This document shows positions 51,219-59,476 of a stretch of 64,000 nucleotides of DNA, piece by piece. Made by a program: the position numbers and the translations under genes. Source of the stretch: Duganella phyllosphaerae (GTDB lineage: Bacteria > Pseudomonadota > Gammaproteobacteria > Burkholderiales > Burkholderiaceae_D); contig NZ_LROM01000092.1 in NCBI RefSeq assembly GCF_001758785.1, forward strand, positions 1 to 64,000, read 5' to 3'. Numbering within the stretch: position 1 is the stretch's first letter; each line of letters opens with the position of its first letter. A model generated the notes under the pieces. It saw only the letters and a list, made by a program, of their open reading frames with translations. It had not been told where the DNA came from and searched no databases.

Positions 51219-52169
51219 ATGTCGATACAATGGTACCCGGGGCATATGAACGCCGCCAAGAAGAAGGCGGCCGAGCAAATGGAAAACATCGATCTGGTGA
51301 TCGAGGTGGTCGATGCGCGCCTGCCCGAGGCCAGCACCAACCCCATGGTGGACGAGCTGCGCAAGTTCCGCCAGCGGCCGTGCCTGAAAATCCTCAACAA
51401 GATCGACCTGGCCGACCCGGTCGCCACGTCCCAGTGGGCCGACTTCTACAACGCCCAGGACGGTGTGACCGCCTACCCGATGACGACCAAGAAGCCGGCC
51501 GACGTGGCGCGCGTGCTCGACCTGGCGCGCAGGCTGGCGCCGCATCGCAGCGTGCCGACCAAGCCGCTGCGCATCATGATCATGGGCATCCCCAACGTCG
51601 GTAAATCGACGCTGATGAACGCGCTGCTGAAAAAACGCGTGGCCAAGGTGGGCGACGAGCCGGCCGTGACCAAGCAGCAGCAAAAGCTCTACCTCGACAA
51701 GAACACCATCCTGGTCGATACCCCGGGCATGTTGTGGCCCAAGATCGCGCTGCCCACCGACGGCCTGATGCTCGCTGCCAGCCACGCGATTGGCTCCAAC
51801 GCCCTGATCGAAGAGGAAGTGGCGGTGTACCTGGCCGACGAAATGCTGCGCTACTACCCGGATTTGCTGGTGGCGCGCTACGGCTTCAAGGAGATCGAGA
51901 CTTTCGACGGCATCGCCGTGGTGGAAGGCATCGCGGCCAAGCGCGGTTTCCGCCAGAAGGGCGGCGACTTCGATTTCGAAAAAGCGTCGCATACCTTCCT
52001 GGGTGACTACCGCAGCGGCATTTTGGGACGCATTTCGCTGGAAACCCCGGCGTCGCGCGCCGAGCGCCTGGCGGCGCACGAGGCGGAGATGGCGATCAGG
52101 AACGCCGAGAAGGCGGCGGCAGCAGCCGAAAAGGCGCGCAATGCGGCCAATGGCAAGCGCGGGACGTAG
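51219..52169 (+). CDS. ylqF: Ribosome biogenesis GTPase YlqF/RbgA
   Basis: This 316-residue circularly permuted GTPase has G4 ILNKIDLAD before G1 GIPNVGKSTLMNALLKK and G3 DTPGMLWP, the hallmark G4-G5-G1-G2-G3 order. It begins MSIQWYPGHMNAAKKK, diagnostic of YlqF/RbgA, which assists late 50S assembly. The C-terminal tail is Ala/Glu/Lys-rich. Divergent from the OPT transporter. Confidence 0.95.
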   Translation: MSIQWYPGHMNAAKKKAAEQMENIDLVIEVVDARLPEASTNPMVDELRKFRQRPCLKILNKIDLADPVATSQWADFYNAQDGVTAYPMTTKKPADVARVLDLARRLAPHRSVPTKPLRIMIMGIPNVGKSTLMNALLKKRVAKVGDEPAVTKQQQKLYLDKNTILVDTPGMLWPKIALPTDGLMLAASHAIGSNALIEEEVAVYLADEMLRYYPDLLVARYGFKEIETFDGIAVVEGIAAKRGFRQKGGDFDFEKASHTFLGDYRSGILGRISLETPASRAERLAAHEAEMAIRNAEKAAAAAEKARNAANGKRGT

Positions 52170-52207
52170 GCAACCCGCACGCACCAAACCGGCCACTGAA
52201 CGCGCAG

Positions 52208-52319
52208 CCGTCATCCTCGCGAACGCGGGGATCCATAACCCGTGTGAGCTTTGTGGACCCGAGCAAGCGCGCGCACGATTCCACCGTTCCATGGATCCCC
52301 GCGTGCGCGAGGATGACGG
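52208..52319. repeat. REPIN-like inverted repeat 4
   Basis: CCGTCATCCTCGCGAACGCG...GGATCCAT and CCATGGATCCCCGCGTGCGCG...GATGACGG are inverted arms around about 60 bp. It lies between ylqF and ygiD, whose 3' ends converge here. Confidence 0.88.
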
Positions 52320-52330
52320 AGCTGCCGTTA

Positions 52331-53143
52331 TTAGCCGAACCTGAAGCTGCTCACCGCCAGCGCCCCCATGAACGCATCTTCGTGATACGGCACGGTGGCC
52401 ACATCCTGCTCGGCCGCGCCCAGCACCACCATCAACGGCAGCAAATGCTCCTCCCGGGGATGGGCCATGCGCGCCCCCGGCGCCTGGTCCCATTCCAGCA
52501 AGGCCTGCGTGCGCTCTGCAGCAGGCAGCGCCATCGCCGCGCGCAGCCAGCCGTCGAAGGCGTGCGACGCTGCCGCGCCCTGGGCGTTGAATGCGCGCAG
52601 GTTGTGGTAACTGAGGCCGCTGCCCACGATCAGCACACCTTCGTCGCGCAAGGGCCACAGCAGGCGGCCCGCTTCGATGTGGGTGCGCGCGTCGAGTCCG
52701 TGCTTGAGGGAGAGCTGGACGATCGGCACGTCCGCATCCGGAAACACCGGCACCATGGCGCTGAAGGTGCCGTGGTCGAACCCGCGCCCGTCGTCGAGCG
52801 ACGCCGGGTGACCGCCGGCCTGCAACAGCGCCTGCACGCGCGCGGCCAGTTCGGGCGAACCGGGGGCAGGGTATTGCACCTGGTACGTGTGCGCGGGGAA
52901 GCCCCCGTAGTCGTAAATCATCGGCGGCCTGGCCGACGACGACAGCAGGAAGTCGCGTCCCTCCCAGTGCGCGGTAATCACCAGCACCGCGCGCGGTTTG
53001 CCTTTGATCTGGCGCGGAATGTCGCGCAGCGCGGCGTCGAGCTGCTGGTACAGGTGGCCTACCTGGTCCATCATGAACGGCCACGGGCCGCCGCCGTGGG
53101 ACAGGAAGTAGGTGGGCAAGGCGGTGTTCGCGGTGGTGGTCAT
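52331..53143 (-). CDS. ygiD: YgiD/DODA-type extradiol dioxygenase
   Basis: This is a 270-residue metalloenzyme of the LigB superfamily. It has YFLSHGGGPWPF (metal His), VLVITAHWEGRDF, GFDHGTFSAMVPVFPDADVPIVQLSL and a C-terminal PYHEDAFMGALAVSSFRFG. It matches E. coli YgiD and plant 4,5-DOPA dioxygenases. GGAG eight bases before ATG 53143 sets the start. Physiological substrate uncertain. Confidence 0.94.
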   Translation of the reverse strand: MTTTANTALPTYFLSHGGGPWPFMMDQVGHLYQQLDAALRDIPRQIKGKPRAVLVITAHWEGRDFLLSSSARPPMIYDYGGFPAHTYQVQYPAPGSPELAARVQALLQAGGHPASLDDGRGFDHGTFSAMVPVFPDADVPIVQLSLKHGLDARTHIEAGRLLWPLRDEGVLIVGSGLSYHNLRAFNAQGAAASHAFDGWLRAAMALPAAERTQALLEWDQAPGARMAHPREEHLLPLMVVLGAAEQDVATVPYHEDAFMGALAVSSFRFG

Positions 53144-53220
53144 GGCAAAGCTCCGGTGTGATCCAATCAACCAATATAGGGATGCGCACCCTGAGTGGCA
53201 ATAGCGAAAAAGTAGATCGT

Positions 53221-53249
53221 TTCGATTCAAAAAATATCACGCGTATAAT
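53221..53249 (+). promoter_or_regulatory. Sigma70 promoter of second TonB receptor
   Basis: TTCGAT (53221-53226), a 17-base spacer, then a perfect TATAAT (53244-53249). Transcription would begin near 53256, which rules out the in-frame ATG at 53250 and supports ATG 53283. No Fur box is evident. Confidence 0.7.
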
Positions 53250-53282
53250 ATGCGCCTTCCCGTTTTACTGGCTATCGATCCC

Positions 53283-55253
53283 ATGTCCATTTCCCTTCGT
53301 CCGCGCCTGCTGGCAGCCGCCGTTTCCCTCTGCTTCATCGCTCCCGCCGCCCTGGCGCAGGTCACCCAGGCGCTGGCGCCGGTAGTGGTCACCGGCGCCC
53401 GTTTCGAGGCCGATGCATCGCTCGCGCCGATAGGCGCCACCGTGATCACGGCCGACGAGATCCGCCGCGCCGGCGCCGGTGATGTCAACGCCGCGATCCG
53501 CAAGATCGGCGGCGTGTACGGCCGCCAGAGCCTCACCGGCAGCCCGGACTTCGGCCTCGACCTGCGCGGCTTCGGCGCCAACAGCGCCCAGAACATGGTG
53601 ATCGTGGTTGACGGCGTGCGCCTGTCCGAGAATGAGCAAGCCAACGCCATCCTGTCGACCATCCCGATCGACAGCGTCGAGCGCATCGAGATCACGCGCG
53701 GCGGCGCCAGCGTGTTGTACGGCGACGGCGCCACCGGTGGCGTGATCAACATCGTCACCAAGCGCCCGAGCCAGCGCGCCGGCAGCGGCACGGTTTTCGT
53801 TGAAGGCGGCAGCTTCAATGCCGGCGAAGCGCGTGCCAGCATGGCGCAGTCGTGGTCCGATTTTTCGGCTGACGTGAGCGCCGGCCACCAGCGCACCGAC
53901 AACTACCGCGACAACAACGACTTCAAGCAAACCCAGTTGAGCGGCGGCCTGCAATGGCACAACGACGCCGGCCGCGTGGGCGTGCGCTACGAAGGCGCGC
54001 GCCAGGACTCGCGTCTGCCGGGCGCGCTGACCGAAGCCCAGTACAACGCCAACCCGCGCCAGACCTCGTCGCCCGACGACTACGGCTCGCTCGACAGCGA
54101 CCGCCTGACGGCGTTTGGCGAATACCGCGTGGCTGGCCACGACGTCGCCGCCGAACTGTCGTACCGCAAGAAGACCGTCGATGCGCTGTACGTCTCGCAA
54201 TTCGGACCATCGGCCAGCAGCTACGACACCAAGCAATGGCAATTCTCGCCGCGCGTGCGCAAGCTTGGCGCGGTGGGCGGCATGGTCAATGAACTGGTGT
54301 TCGGCGCCGACTTCACCAAGTGGGACCGCACCACCACCGCCAGTTTTTCCGCCGCCGACGCGCAGCAGAAATCGAAAGCCATCTACATCCGCGACGAGCT
54401 GCGTTACGACCCGGTACACGAAGGCCGCATCTCGGCCGGCGTGCGCCGCGAGCTGTTCGACAAGACCTTCCGCGATCCGCAGGGCTTTGCCACCACCGGC
54501 TACGACACCACCCAGGGCGTGAACGCCTGGGAAGTGCAGCTGAGCTACATGCCGGTGAGCGGCCTGACCGTGTTCGGCAAGGCCGGGCAGAGCTATCGCC
54601 TGGCCAACGCCGATGACAACGCCGGCACGCCGGTGGTCAACCAGGTGCTGCGTCCGCAAAAATCGAAGGACCTGGAACTGGGCGCCACCTATGCCATGGG
54701 CGCCGGCAGCAAGGCCACCGCGCGCATTTTCCGCAGCAACCTGACTGACGAAATCTTCTACGATCCGACCGTGGCGCCGTTCGGCGCCAACGCCAATCTC
54801 GACCCGACCAAGCGCCAGGGCTTCGAGCTCGATGCCGAGCAGCGCATTGCCTCCGACTGGAGCGTGAGCGCCCATTACCAGTATGTCGACGCCAAGTTCC
54901 GCGCTGGCGCCAATAGCGGCAAGCAGATCGCGCTGGTGCCGGAAAACACCGTGACCGCGCGCCTGAGCTGGATGCCGGCCAGCGGCCAGAGCGCCGACAT
55001 CGGCGTGCAGTGGGTGGACGACCAGCGTTACGGCGACGATTATGCCAACAGCTGCTCGAGCAAGATCGCGTCGTACACCACGCTTGATGCCCGCTACGCG
55101 CGCAAGTTCGGACCATGGGAGCTGGCGCTGTCGGGCCAGAACCTGACCGACAAGCGCTACACCTCGCAGGCGTTCAACTGCGTGTTCGGCAACGGCGGCA
55201 TTTACACCGCCGATGGCCGCCAGCTGAAACTCTCGGCGCGCTACGACTTTTAA
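53283..55253 (+). CDS. TonB-dependent outer-membrane receptor
   Basis: This is a 656-residue receptor with signal peptide MSISLRPRLLAAAVSLCFIAPAALA and a TonB-box-like LAPVVVTGARF. The plug has VNAAIRKIGGVYGRQSLTGSPDFGLDLRGFGANSAQNMVIVVDGVRLSENEQ and ERIEITRGGASVLYGDGATGGVINIVTKRP. The barrel ends NLTDKRYTSQAFNC...LSARYDF. Substrate cannot be read from sequence; the absence of a Fur box or cobalamin riboswitch leaves it open. Confidence 0.94.
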   Translation: MSISLRPRLLAAAVSLCFIAPAALAQVTQALAPVVVTGARFEADASLAPIGATVITADEIRRAGAGDVNAAIRKIGGVYGRQSLTGSPDFGLDLRGFGANSAQNMVIVVDGVRLSENEQANAILSTIPIDSVERIEITRGGASVLYGDGATGGVINIVTKRPSQRAGSGTVFVEGGSFNAGEARASMAQSWSDFSADVSAGHQRTDNYRDNNDFKQTQLSGGLQWHNDAGRVGVRYEGARQDSRLPGALTEAQYNANPRQTSSPDDYGSLDSDRLTAFGEYRVAGHDVAAELSYRKKTVDALYVSQFGPSASSYDTKQWQFSPRVRKLGAVGGMVNELVFGADFTKWDRTTTASFSAADAQQKSKAIYIRDELRYDPVHEGRISAGVRRELFDKTFRDPQGFATTGYDTTQGVNAWEVQLSYMPVSGLTVFGKAGQSYRLANADDNAGTPVVNQVLRPQKSKDLELGATYAMGAGSKATARIFRSNLTDEIFYDPTVAPFGANANLDPTKRQGFELDAEQRIASDWSVSAHYQYVDAKFRAGANSGKQIALVPENTVTARLSWMPASGQSADIGVQWVDDQRYGDDYANSCSSKIASYTTLDARYARKFGPWELALSGQNLTDKRYTSQAFNCVFGNGGIYTADGRQLKLSARYDF

Positions 55254-55337
55254 GCAGCCGATAAGCCAAACAGTGGTAACCTCGCGTCGTGGCAAGTCCG
55301 CGACGCGCGGGTGCAGATCGATACGATGGGATCAGTG

Positions 55338-55670
55338 ATGAAAGAAATCAGCAAGGAACGCAAGGCTGCCGAAGGCAAGGTGATGCATATCTATAAAGAA
55401 TCGTCACCGGCCGTCGAAAACCTGTACGAGTTTTCCTATATCAACCATATCGCCTGGACCGCAGCAGTCGTGCTGCTCGGGTTGGTGGTGTGGTTGTCGG
55501 TGGCGCTGGTCAATGCCGAAAACCAGCGCCATGCGCTGATGACCAAGCAGTGCCAGGACAAGGTGTTTACCACCGAGCTCGACAAGAAGTGCCTGCGCAT
55601 GGTCGACTCGCGCGAGCACTGGTGGCAGCACCTGCACTACGCGCTCACGCATACCTCTCCCGAGGTGTAA
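55338..55670 (+). CDS. Small single-TM protein, unknown function
   Basis: This is a 110-residue protein with a charged N-terminus, one transmembrane segment (IAWTAAVVLLGLVVWLSVALV) and a periplasmic tail with two Cys (KQCQDKV, KKCLRM). ATGs at 55311 and 55326 are possible alternative starts. It follows the TonB receptor by 84 bases in the same direction and ends at a terminator, so it may be co-transcribed. I do not recognise the family. Confidence 0.65.
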   Translation: MKEISKERKAAEGKVMHIYKESSPAVENLYEFSYINHIAWTAAVVLLGLVVWLSVALVNAENQRHALMTKQCQDKVFTTELDKKCLRMVDSREHWWQHLHYALTHTSPEV

Positions 55671-55679
55671 TCAGTTGCC

Positions 55680-55706
55680 CGAGCCCGCGCCAGCGGGCTT
55701 TTCTAC
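55680..55706 (+). terminator. Terminator
   Basis: AGCCCGC-GCCA-GCGGGCT followed by TTTCT ends the plus-strand transcript. It lies between convergent genes. Confidence 0.75.
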
Positions 55707-56566
55707 GTGTGGTGGATCACCACCGTGCAGGTGGTGCCTGCCACCAGTGTCAGGTCTTTCGGCTGCTGGTCGATATGGATGCGCACCGGCACCCGCTGCG
55801 CCAGCCTTACCCAGCTGAAGGTGGGGTTGACGTCGGCCAGCAGTTCGCGGCCCAGGTTGGCGTCGCGGTCGGTGATGCCGCGCGCGATGCTTTCGATGTG
55901 GCCGTGCAGCGCGGTGTCGCCGCTCATCAGGTGCATCTCGACCTCGTCGTTCAGTTTCAACAGCGGCAGCTTGGTCTCTTCAAAATACCCCACCACGTAG
56001 AACGAGGCGCTGTCGATCACCGCCAGCTTCGACGCGCCCACGGCGGCGAAGTCGCCGGCGTGCACATTGAGGTTGGTCACGTAGCCGGTGACCGGCGCGC
56101 GCACGGTGGTGCGCTCGACGTTGAGCGCGGCCATGTCGCGTGCGGCCAGTGCTGCCTGGTACTGCGCCGACGCGGTGCCGACTGCAAACTGCGCTGTCTC
56201 GCGGTTTTCGGCCGAGATGATCGACGCGTCGAGCGCGGCGCGGCGGTTGGCCTCCTTGGTGCGACGGCCTTTTTCCACCTGCTGCGCGCGCAGCGCGGCG
56301 CTGGCCTGCGCCAGCGTGTTTTCATAGCGCGCCTTGTCCACCACGAACAGCACGTCGCCCTTGTGGACGAACTGGTTATCGCGCACCAGCACCTCGGTGA
56401 CGGTACCCGCCACGTCGGCGCTGATGGTGACCACGTCGGCCTTGACGCGACCGTCGCGGGTCCAGGCGGAATCCATGTAGCGGTCCCAGGCCATGCGGCC
56501 CAGGAACAGGGCGGCGCCCAGCAACAGCAGGGTAAGGAAGAAGCGGAAGATTTTGGATGCGCTCAC
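55703..56566 (-). CDS. HlyD/EmrA-AaeA-type membrane fusion protein
   Basis: This is a 287-residue periplasmic adaptor with an N-terminal anchor helix (FFLTLLLLGAALFLGRMAW). A lipoyl/barrel-sandwich half VVTISADVAGTVTEVLVRDNQFVHKGDVLFVVD is followed by a short coiled-coil hairpin (80-140), then the second half VRAPVTGYVTNLNVHAGDFAAVG. Size and wording fit AaeA-type proteins that pair with FUSC pumps. Last gene of the efflux operon. Confidence 0.93.
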   Translation of the reverse strand: MSASKIFRFFLTLLLLGAALFLGRMAWDRYMDSAWTRDGRVKADVVTISADVAGTVTEVLVRDNQFVHKGDVLFVVDKARYENTLAQASAALRAQQVEKGRRTKEANRRAALDASIISAENRETAQFAVGTASAQYQAALAARDMAALNVERTTVRAPVTGYVTNLNVHAGDFAAVGASKLAVIDSASFYVVGYFEETKLPLLKLNDEVEMHLMSGDTALHGHIESIARGITDRDANLGRELLADVNPTFSWVRLAQRVPVRIHIDQQPKDLTLVAGTTCTVVIHHT

Positions 56567-56593
56567 GTTTTGATCTCGCAGAGGTTATTGAAC

Positions 56594-56794
56594 TTATTGA
56601 TAAAGGGTGATCAGCAGGGCGCTGAAGATGCAGACGAACAGGCACACGCGCACCAGCGCCGGATGCCAGCTATGGCGGTAGGCGCCCACGCGGTTGAGTA
56701 CACTGTCGAGCGCGACCTGCAACAGCAGCGTCAGCAAAAACAGCGGCAGCACGCCGGGCAGCAGCACGCCAAAAAAATTGATATCACGCGGCAT
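56594..56794 (-). CDS. DUF1656 small membrane protein (AaeX-like)
   Basis: This 66-residue protein has two transmembrane segments. It begins MPRDINFFGVLLPGVLPLFLLTLLLQ, the DUF1656/AaeX pattern. Such proteins are always found between the FUSC pump and HlyD adaptor. The ATG lies 11 bases inside the end of the FUSC gene, so translation is coupled. Confidence 0.93.
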   Translation of the reverse strand: MPRDINFFGVLLPGVLPLFLLTLLLQVALDSVLNRVGAYRHSWHPALVRVCLFVCIFSALLITLYQ

Positions 56795-58910
56795 GGCGGG
56801 TTTCTCCTGTTGAAATCTGGTCCAGCAAGGACGTGTAAATGGAATGCAGGTCGGCCAGCGCGGTGTTGAGTGCCGGCAAGCGCTCTGGTGCGGCGTCGGG
56901 CAATACCGCGCGGATGGCCGATCCCGCTTGCAGGATGGCCGCCAATGCCAGCTGGCCCTGGCCGCGCTGCGGCGTGTGCAGGTAGTCGGCCACCGCCGCC
57001 ACCACCTGCTGCAGGCTGTGGCGCACCGGGCCCGGCTGCGAGGCGGCGATCAGCTGGCGCAGTTCGATCACCGCGTGGCCCAGTTCCAGCAAGGTCAAGC
57101 CCTGGCGCACCACGGCGCGGGCGGCGTCGCCCGGCGCCGGGCCGGAGGCCGCGTTCAGTTGGCTCAGCAGGTCGCGCACACGGTTGTCGAAACGGCGTTT
57201 CAGGCGTCCCAGTTTTGCCGTGCAGGCGCTGCGCGCTTCGCGCCACAGGGCGGCGGCCACGTGGTCGCGCTGGCCCATCGTATGCTCGGGCAGCACCACC
57301 GCGAACATCACGTACGCCACCACCACGCCCATCACCAGCGACAGTTCGCTCGACAGAAACGATTCGACGTCGTAGTGCATCTGGTTGCTGGGCACGAGCA
57401 GGGTGGCCGGGAACAGGCCCAGGCCGATGCCGATGCCGGCCCATTTCTGGATGGTGGTGATGTAGGCGCCCAGCGCGAAGATCGGCAGCGTGGCCAGCAC
57501 CATGGGTGCGAAATCGTCGGCGCGCGCCACCAGCCAGAACTCGGTGAGAAAGCACAGCGGCACGGCGAACAGGAAGCCGATCAGCACCTGGCGCACCATC
57601 GCGGTGGGGCGCGGCGAGGACGACGCCAGCGCGCAGAAAATCGTCGCCATCAGGATCACGTTGCCCATGCCGGGCCAGGCCAGCCAGTACCAGGCGCCGG
57701 CGGCAACCAGCAGCGTAACGGCCGCGCGAAAGCCCGACGCCAGCACGATGGCCGGCGGTGTGCGTGGCGTGTAGGCCACCGGGTCGCTTACCTGCTGGCG
57801 CTTGTCGTCGGCCAGCCCGTGGTACAGGGCAGCGAATTCGCCGAGGTCGCGCGCGAAGCGTTGCAGCAGTTCGACGGCCGTGTCGAAATCGATCCGTTGC
57901 GTGCGCTCCAGCGGCTCGGCCTGCTTGCGGGCGGCCTCGATGTCGGCCGCCAGGCCGGTGCGCATTTGCGCCATGCGGGCGGCGGTCAGGTCGTCCTTCA
58001 GCGCCTCTGCCATGCTGGCGTGGATCGGTTCGACCAGGGCCAGGACCGGCACGGAGGCATTGGCGCGCAGGCGGTGAATCAGGCGGTGCAGCGTGTAGAA
58101 CGTGGTGAGCACGTCCATGAAGGCGGCGTTGAACGCGTGCAGCTGGCGCGTGTGCGCGCTGGCGTGGCCGGCTTCGAAGTACGCTGCAGCGCGGCCCGAT
58201 TCGAGCGCGGCGATATCGGCGGCGAACTTCAGGTGGTTGATCTCGGTTTCGGCCGGCGACAGGCGGTGCTCGAGCACCTTCTGGCAAAAGCCGATGAAGC
58301 TGGTGTAGCGCGCCTGCACGGTGCGCATCACGGTCTGCGAGTGGCGGCGGGGGAAGATCACGTCGTGCACCACGGTGGCGACGATGATGCCCAATCCTAC
58401 TTCGGTCAGTCGCGTGACGGCCAGCGTAAACACGTGGCCGGGATTGTCGATGGCGGGCACGGCGATCATGCAGGCGGTATAGCCGGCCAGCACAAAACTG
58501 TACGAACGCTGGTTGCGGTGCATGGCCGCGCCGCCGGTGCACAGCGCGATCCACAGCGCCACGCCGATGAACAGCAGCGCCGGCGACTGCGGAAACAGCG
58601 CCACCAGGATTACCGAGGCGGTACAGCCGACCAGCGTGCCGAGCAGGCGATTGAAGGCTTTTTCCAGCACCATGCCGCTGCTGGGCAGGGCCAGGATGAT
58701 GGTGGTGGCCAGGGCCGTAAACGGGGAATCGAGTTCGAGGCGAAACGCCAGCCACAGCGCGGTGAAGGCGGCCAGCATGGCCTTGGCGACGTACATCAGG
58801 CGCGGACCTTCGACGCCGAACCAGGCCGAGGTTTCGCTGGCGATCCAGTGCAACGCTCCCCGCGCCGCGTTCTGGTGTGTGTCAGGAGTGGCGGCGCGGG
58901 GAGAGGTCAT
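56784..58910 (-). CDS. FUSC/AaeB-family aromatic-acid or fusaric-acid efflux protein
   Basis: This is a 708-residue inner-membrane pump subunit with two blocks of about five to six transmembrane helices. The first is around 37-190 (AKAMLAAFTALWLAFRLELDSPFTALATTIILALPSSGMVLEKAFNRLLGTLVG), the second around 380-540, separated by helical cytosolic regions. This is the FUSC/AaeB organisation. Together with the HlyD and NodT partners it would export aromatic carboxylates or related compounds; the substrate is inferred from the family. Confidence 0.93.
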   Translation of the reverse strand: MTSPRAATPDTHQNAARGALHWIASETSAWFGVEGPRLMYVAKAMLAAFTALWLAFRLELDSPFTALATTIILALPSSGMVLEKAFNRLLGTLVGCTASVILVALFPQSPALLFIGVALWIALCTGGAAMHRNQRSYSFVLAGYTACMIAVPAIDNPGHVFTLAVTRLTEVGLGIIVATVVHDVIFPRRHSQTVMRTVQARYTSFIGFCQKVLEHRLSPAETEINHLKFAADIAALESGRAAAYFEAGHASAHTRQLHAFNAAFMDVLTTFYTLHRLIHRLRANASVPVLALVEPIHASMAEALKDDLTAARMAQMRTGLAADIEAARKQAEPLERTQRIDFDTAVELLQRFARDLGEFAALYHGLADDKRQQVSDPVAYTPRTPPAIVLASGFRAAVTLLVAAGAWYWLAWPGMGNVILMATIFCALASSSPRPTAMVRQVLIGFLFAVPLCFLTEFWLVARADDFAPMVLATLPIFALGAYITTIQKWAGIGIGLGLFPATLLVPSNQMHYDVESFLSSELSLVMGVVVAYVMFAVVLPEHTMGQRDHVAAALWREARSACTAKLGRLKRRFDNRVRDLLSQLNAASGPAPGDAARAVVRQGLTLLELGHAVIELRQLIAASQPGPVRHSLQQVVAAVADYLHTPQRGQGQLALAAILQAGSAIRAVLPDAAPERLPALNTALADLHSIYTSLLDQISTGETRHAA

Positions 58911-58920
58911 ATTGGTTTGC

Positions 58921-59421
58921 CTAAGTGAGTGTTTCCAGGTTGTCGAGCTGCCTTGCGAGCAGCGTTTCCAGTGCGGCGATATCGGCGGCACCATAGCCGT
59001 CGTACGCCCGCGTGGTGGTGCCCCAGACTTCGGGCATGACTTTTTCGGCCATGGCGCGGCCGGCGTCGGTGAGCGTGATCATCACGCAGCGCCGGTCGCC
59101 GGGCCGGTTACCGCGCGAGATCAGGCCCTGTTTTTCCAGGTCGTTGCACACGCGCGTGAGGTTGGCCGGTTTCTCCATGCAGGCTTCTCCCAGCGTGGAA
59201 GCGGTGGAGGTTTCGTTCTCCGATCCGTACAACACCGCCAGCACCATGTAGCTGGTGTCCACCAGGTCGTGCTTGCGCAAGGCGGCGTTGCTCAAGTCCT
59301 TGATGCGCTTCTGGACGTGATAGGTCATGCGCAGCAGCCGCATGAGATCCTCTGGAAACTCGGGGATGCGGGCATGGATGTTTTTCAGGCGCTTGTTGGT
59401 CGCGTCGAAACTACTACTCAT
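58921..59421 (-). CDS. MarR-family transcriptional regulator
   Basis: This is a 166-residue regulator with a winged helix containing STASTLGEACMEKPANLTRVCNDLEKQGLISRGNRPGDRRCVMITLTDAGRAM (the DRR wing is the MarR hallmark). It sits inside the efflux operon between the outer-membrane factor and the FUSC gene, so it is the obvious candidate repressor, released by a phenolic ligand. A shared TGTACTAT motif in the two nearby promoter regions could be its operator. Confidence 0.94.
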   Translation of the reverse strand: MSSSFDATNKRLKNIHARIPEFPEDLMRLLRMTYHVQKRIKDLSNAALRKHDLVDTSYMVLAVLYGSENETSTASTLGEACMEKPANLTRVCNDLEKQGLISRGNRPGDRRCVMITLTDAGRAMAEKVMPEVWGTTTRAYDGYGAADIAALETLLARQLDNLETLT

Positions 59422-59453
59422 TGCCTTGCTCCTCTGCTCATCTTAAAAGGACG

Positions 59454-59465
59454 ATTGTACTATCA
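59454..59465. promoter_or_regulatory. Candidate MarR operator half-site near the marR promoter
   Basis: TGTACTAT (59456-59463) is shared, in inverted orientation, with 61254-61261 before the first gene of the operon. On the minus strand a weak promoter TTGAAC-15-TACAAT overlaps it. Confidence 0.45.
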
Positions 59466-59476
59466 GAAACTGGGGT

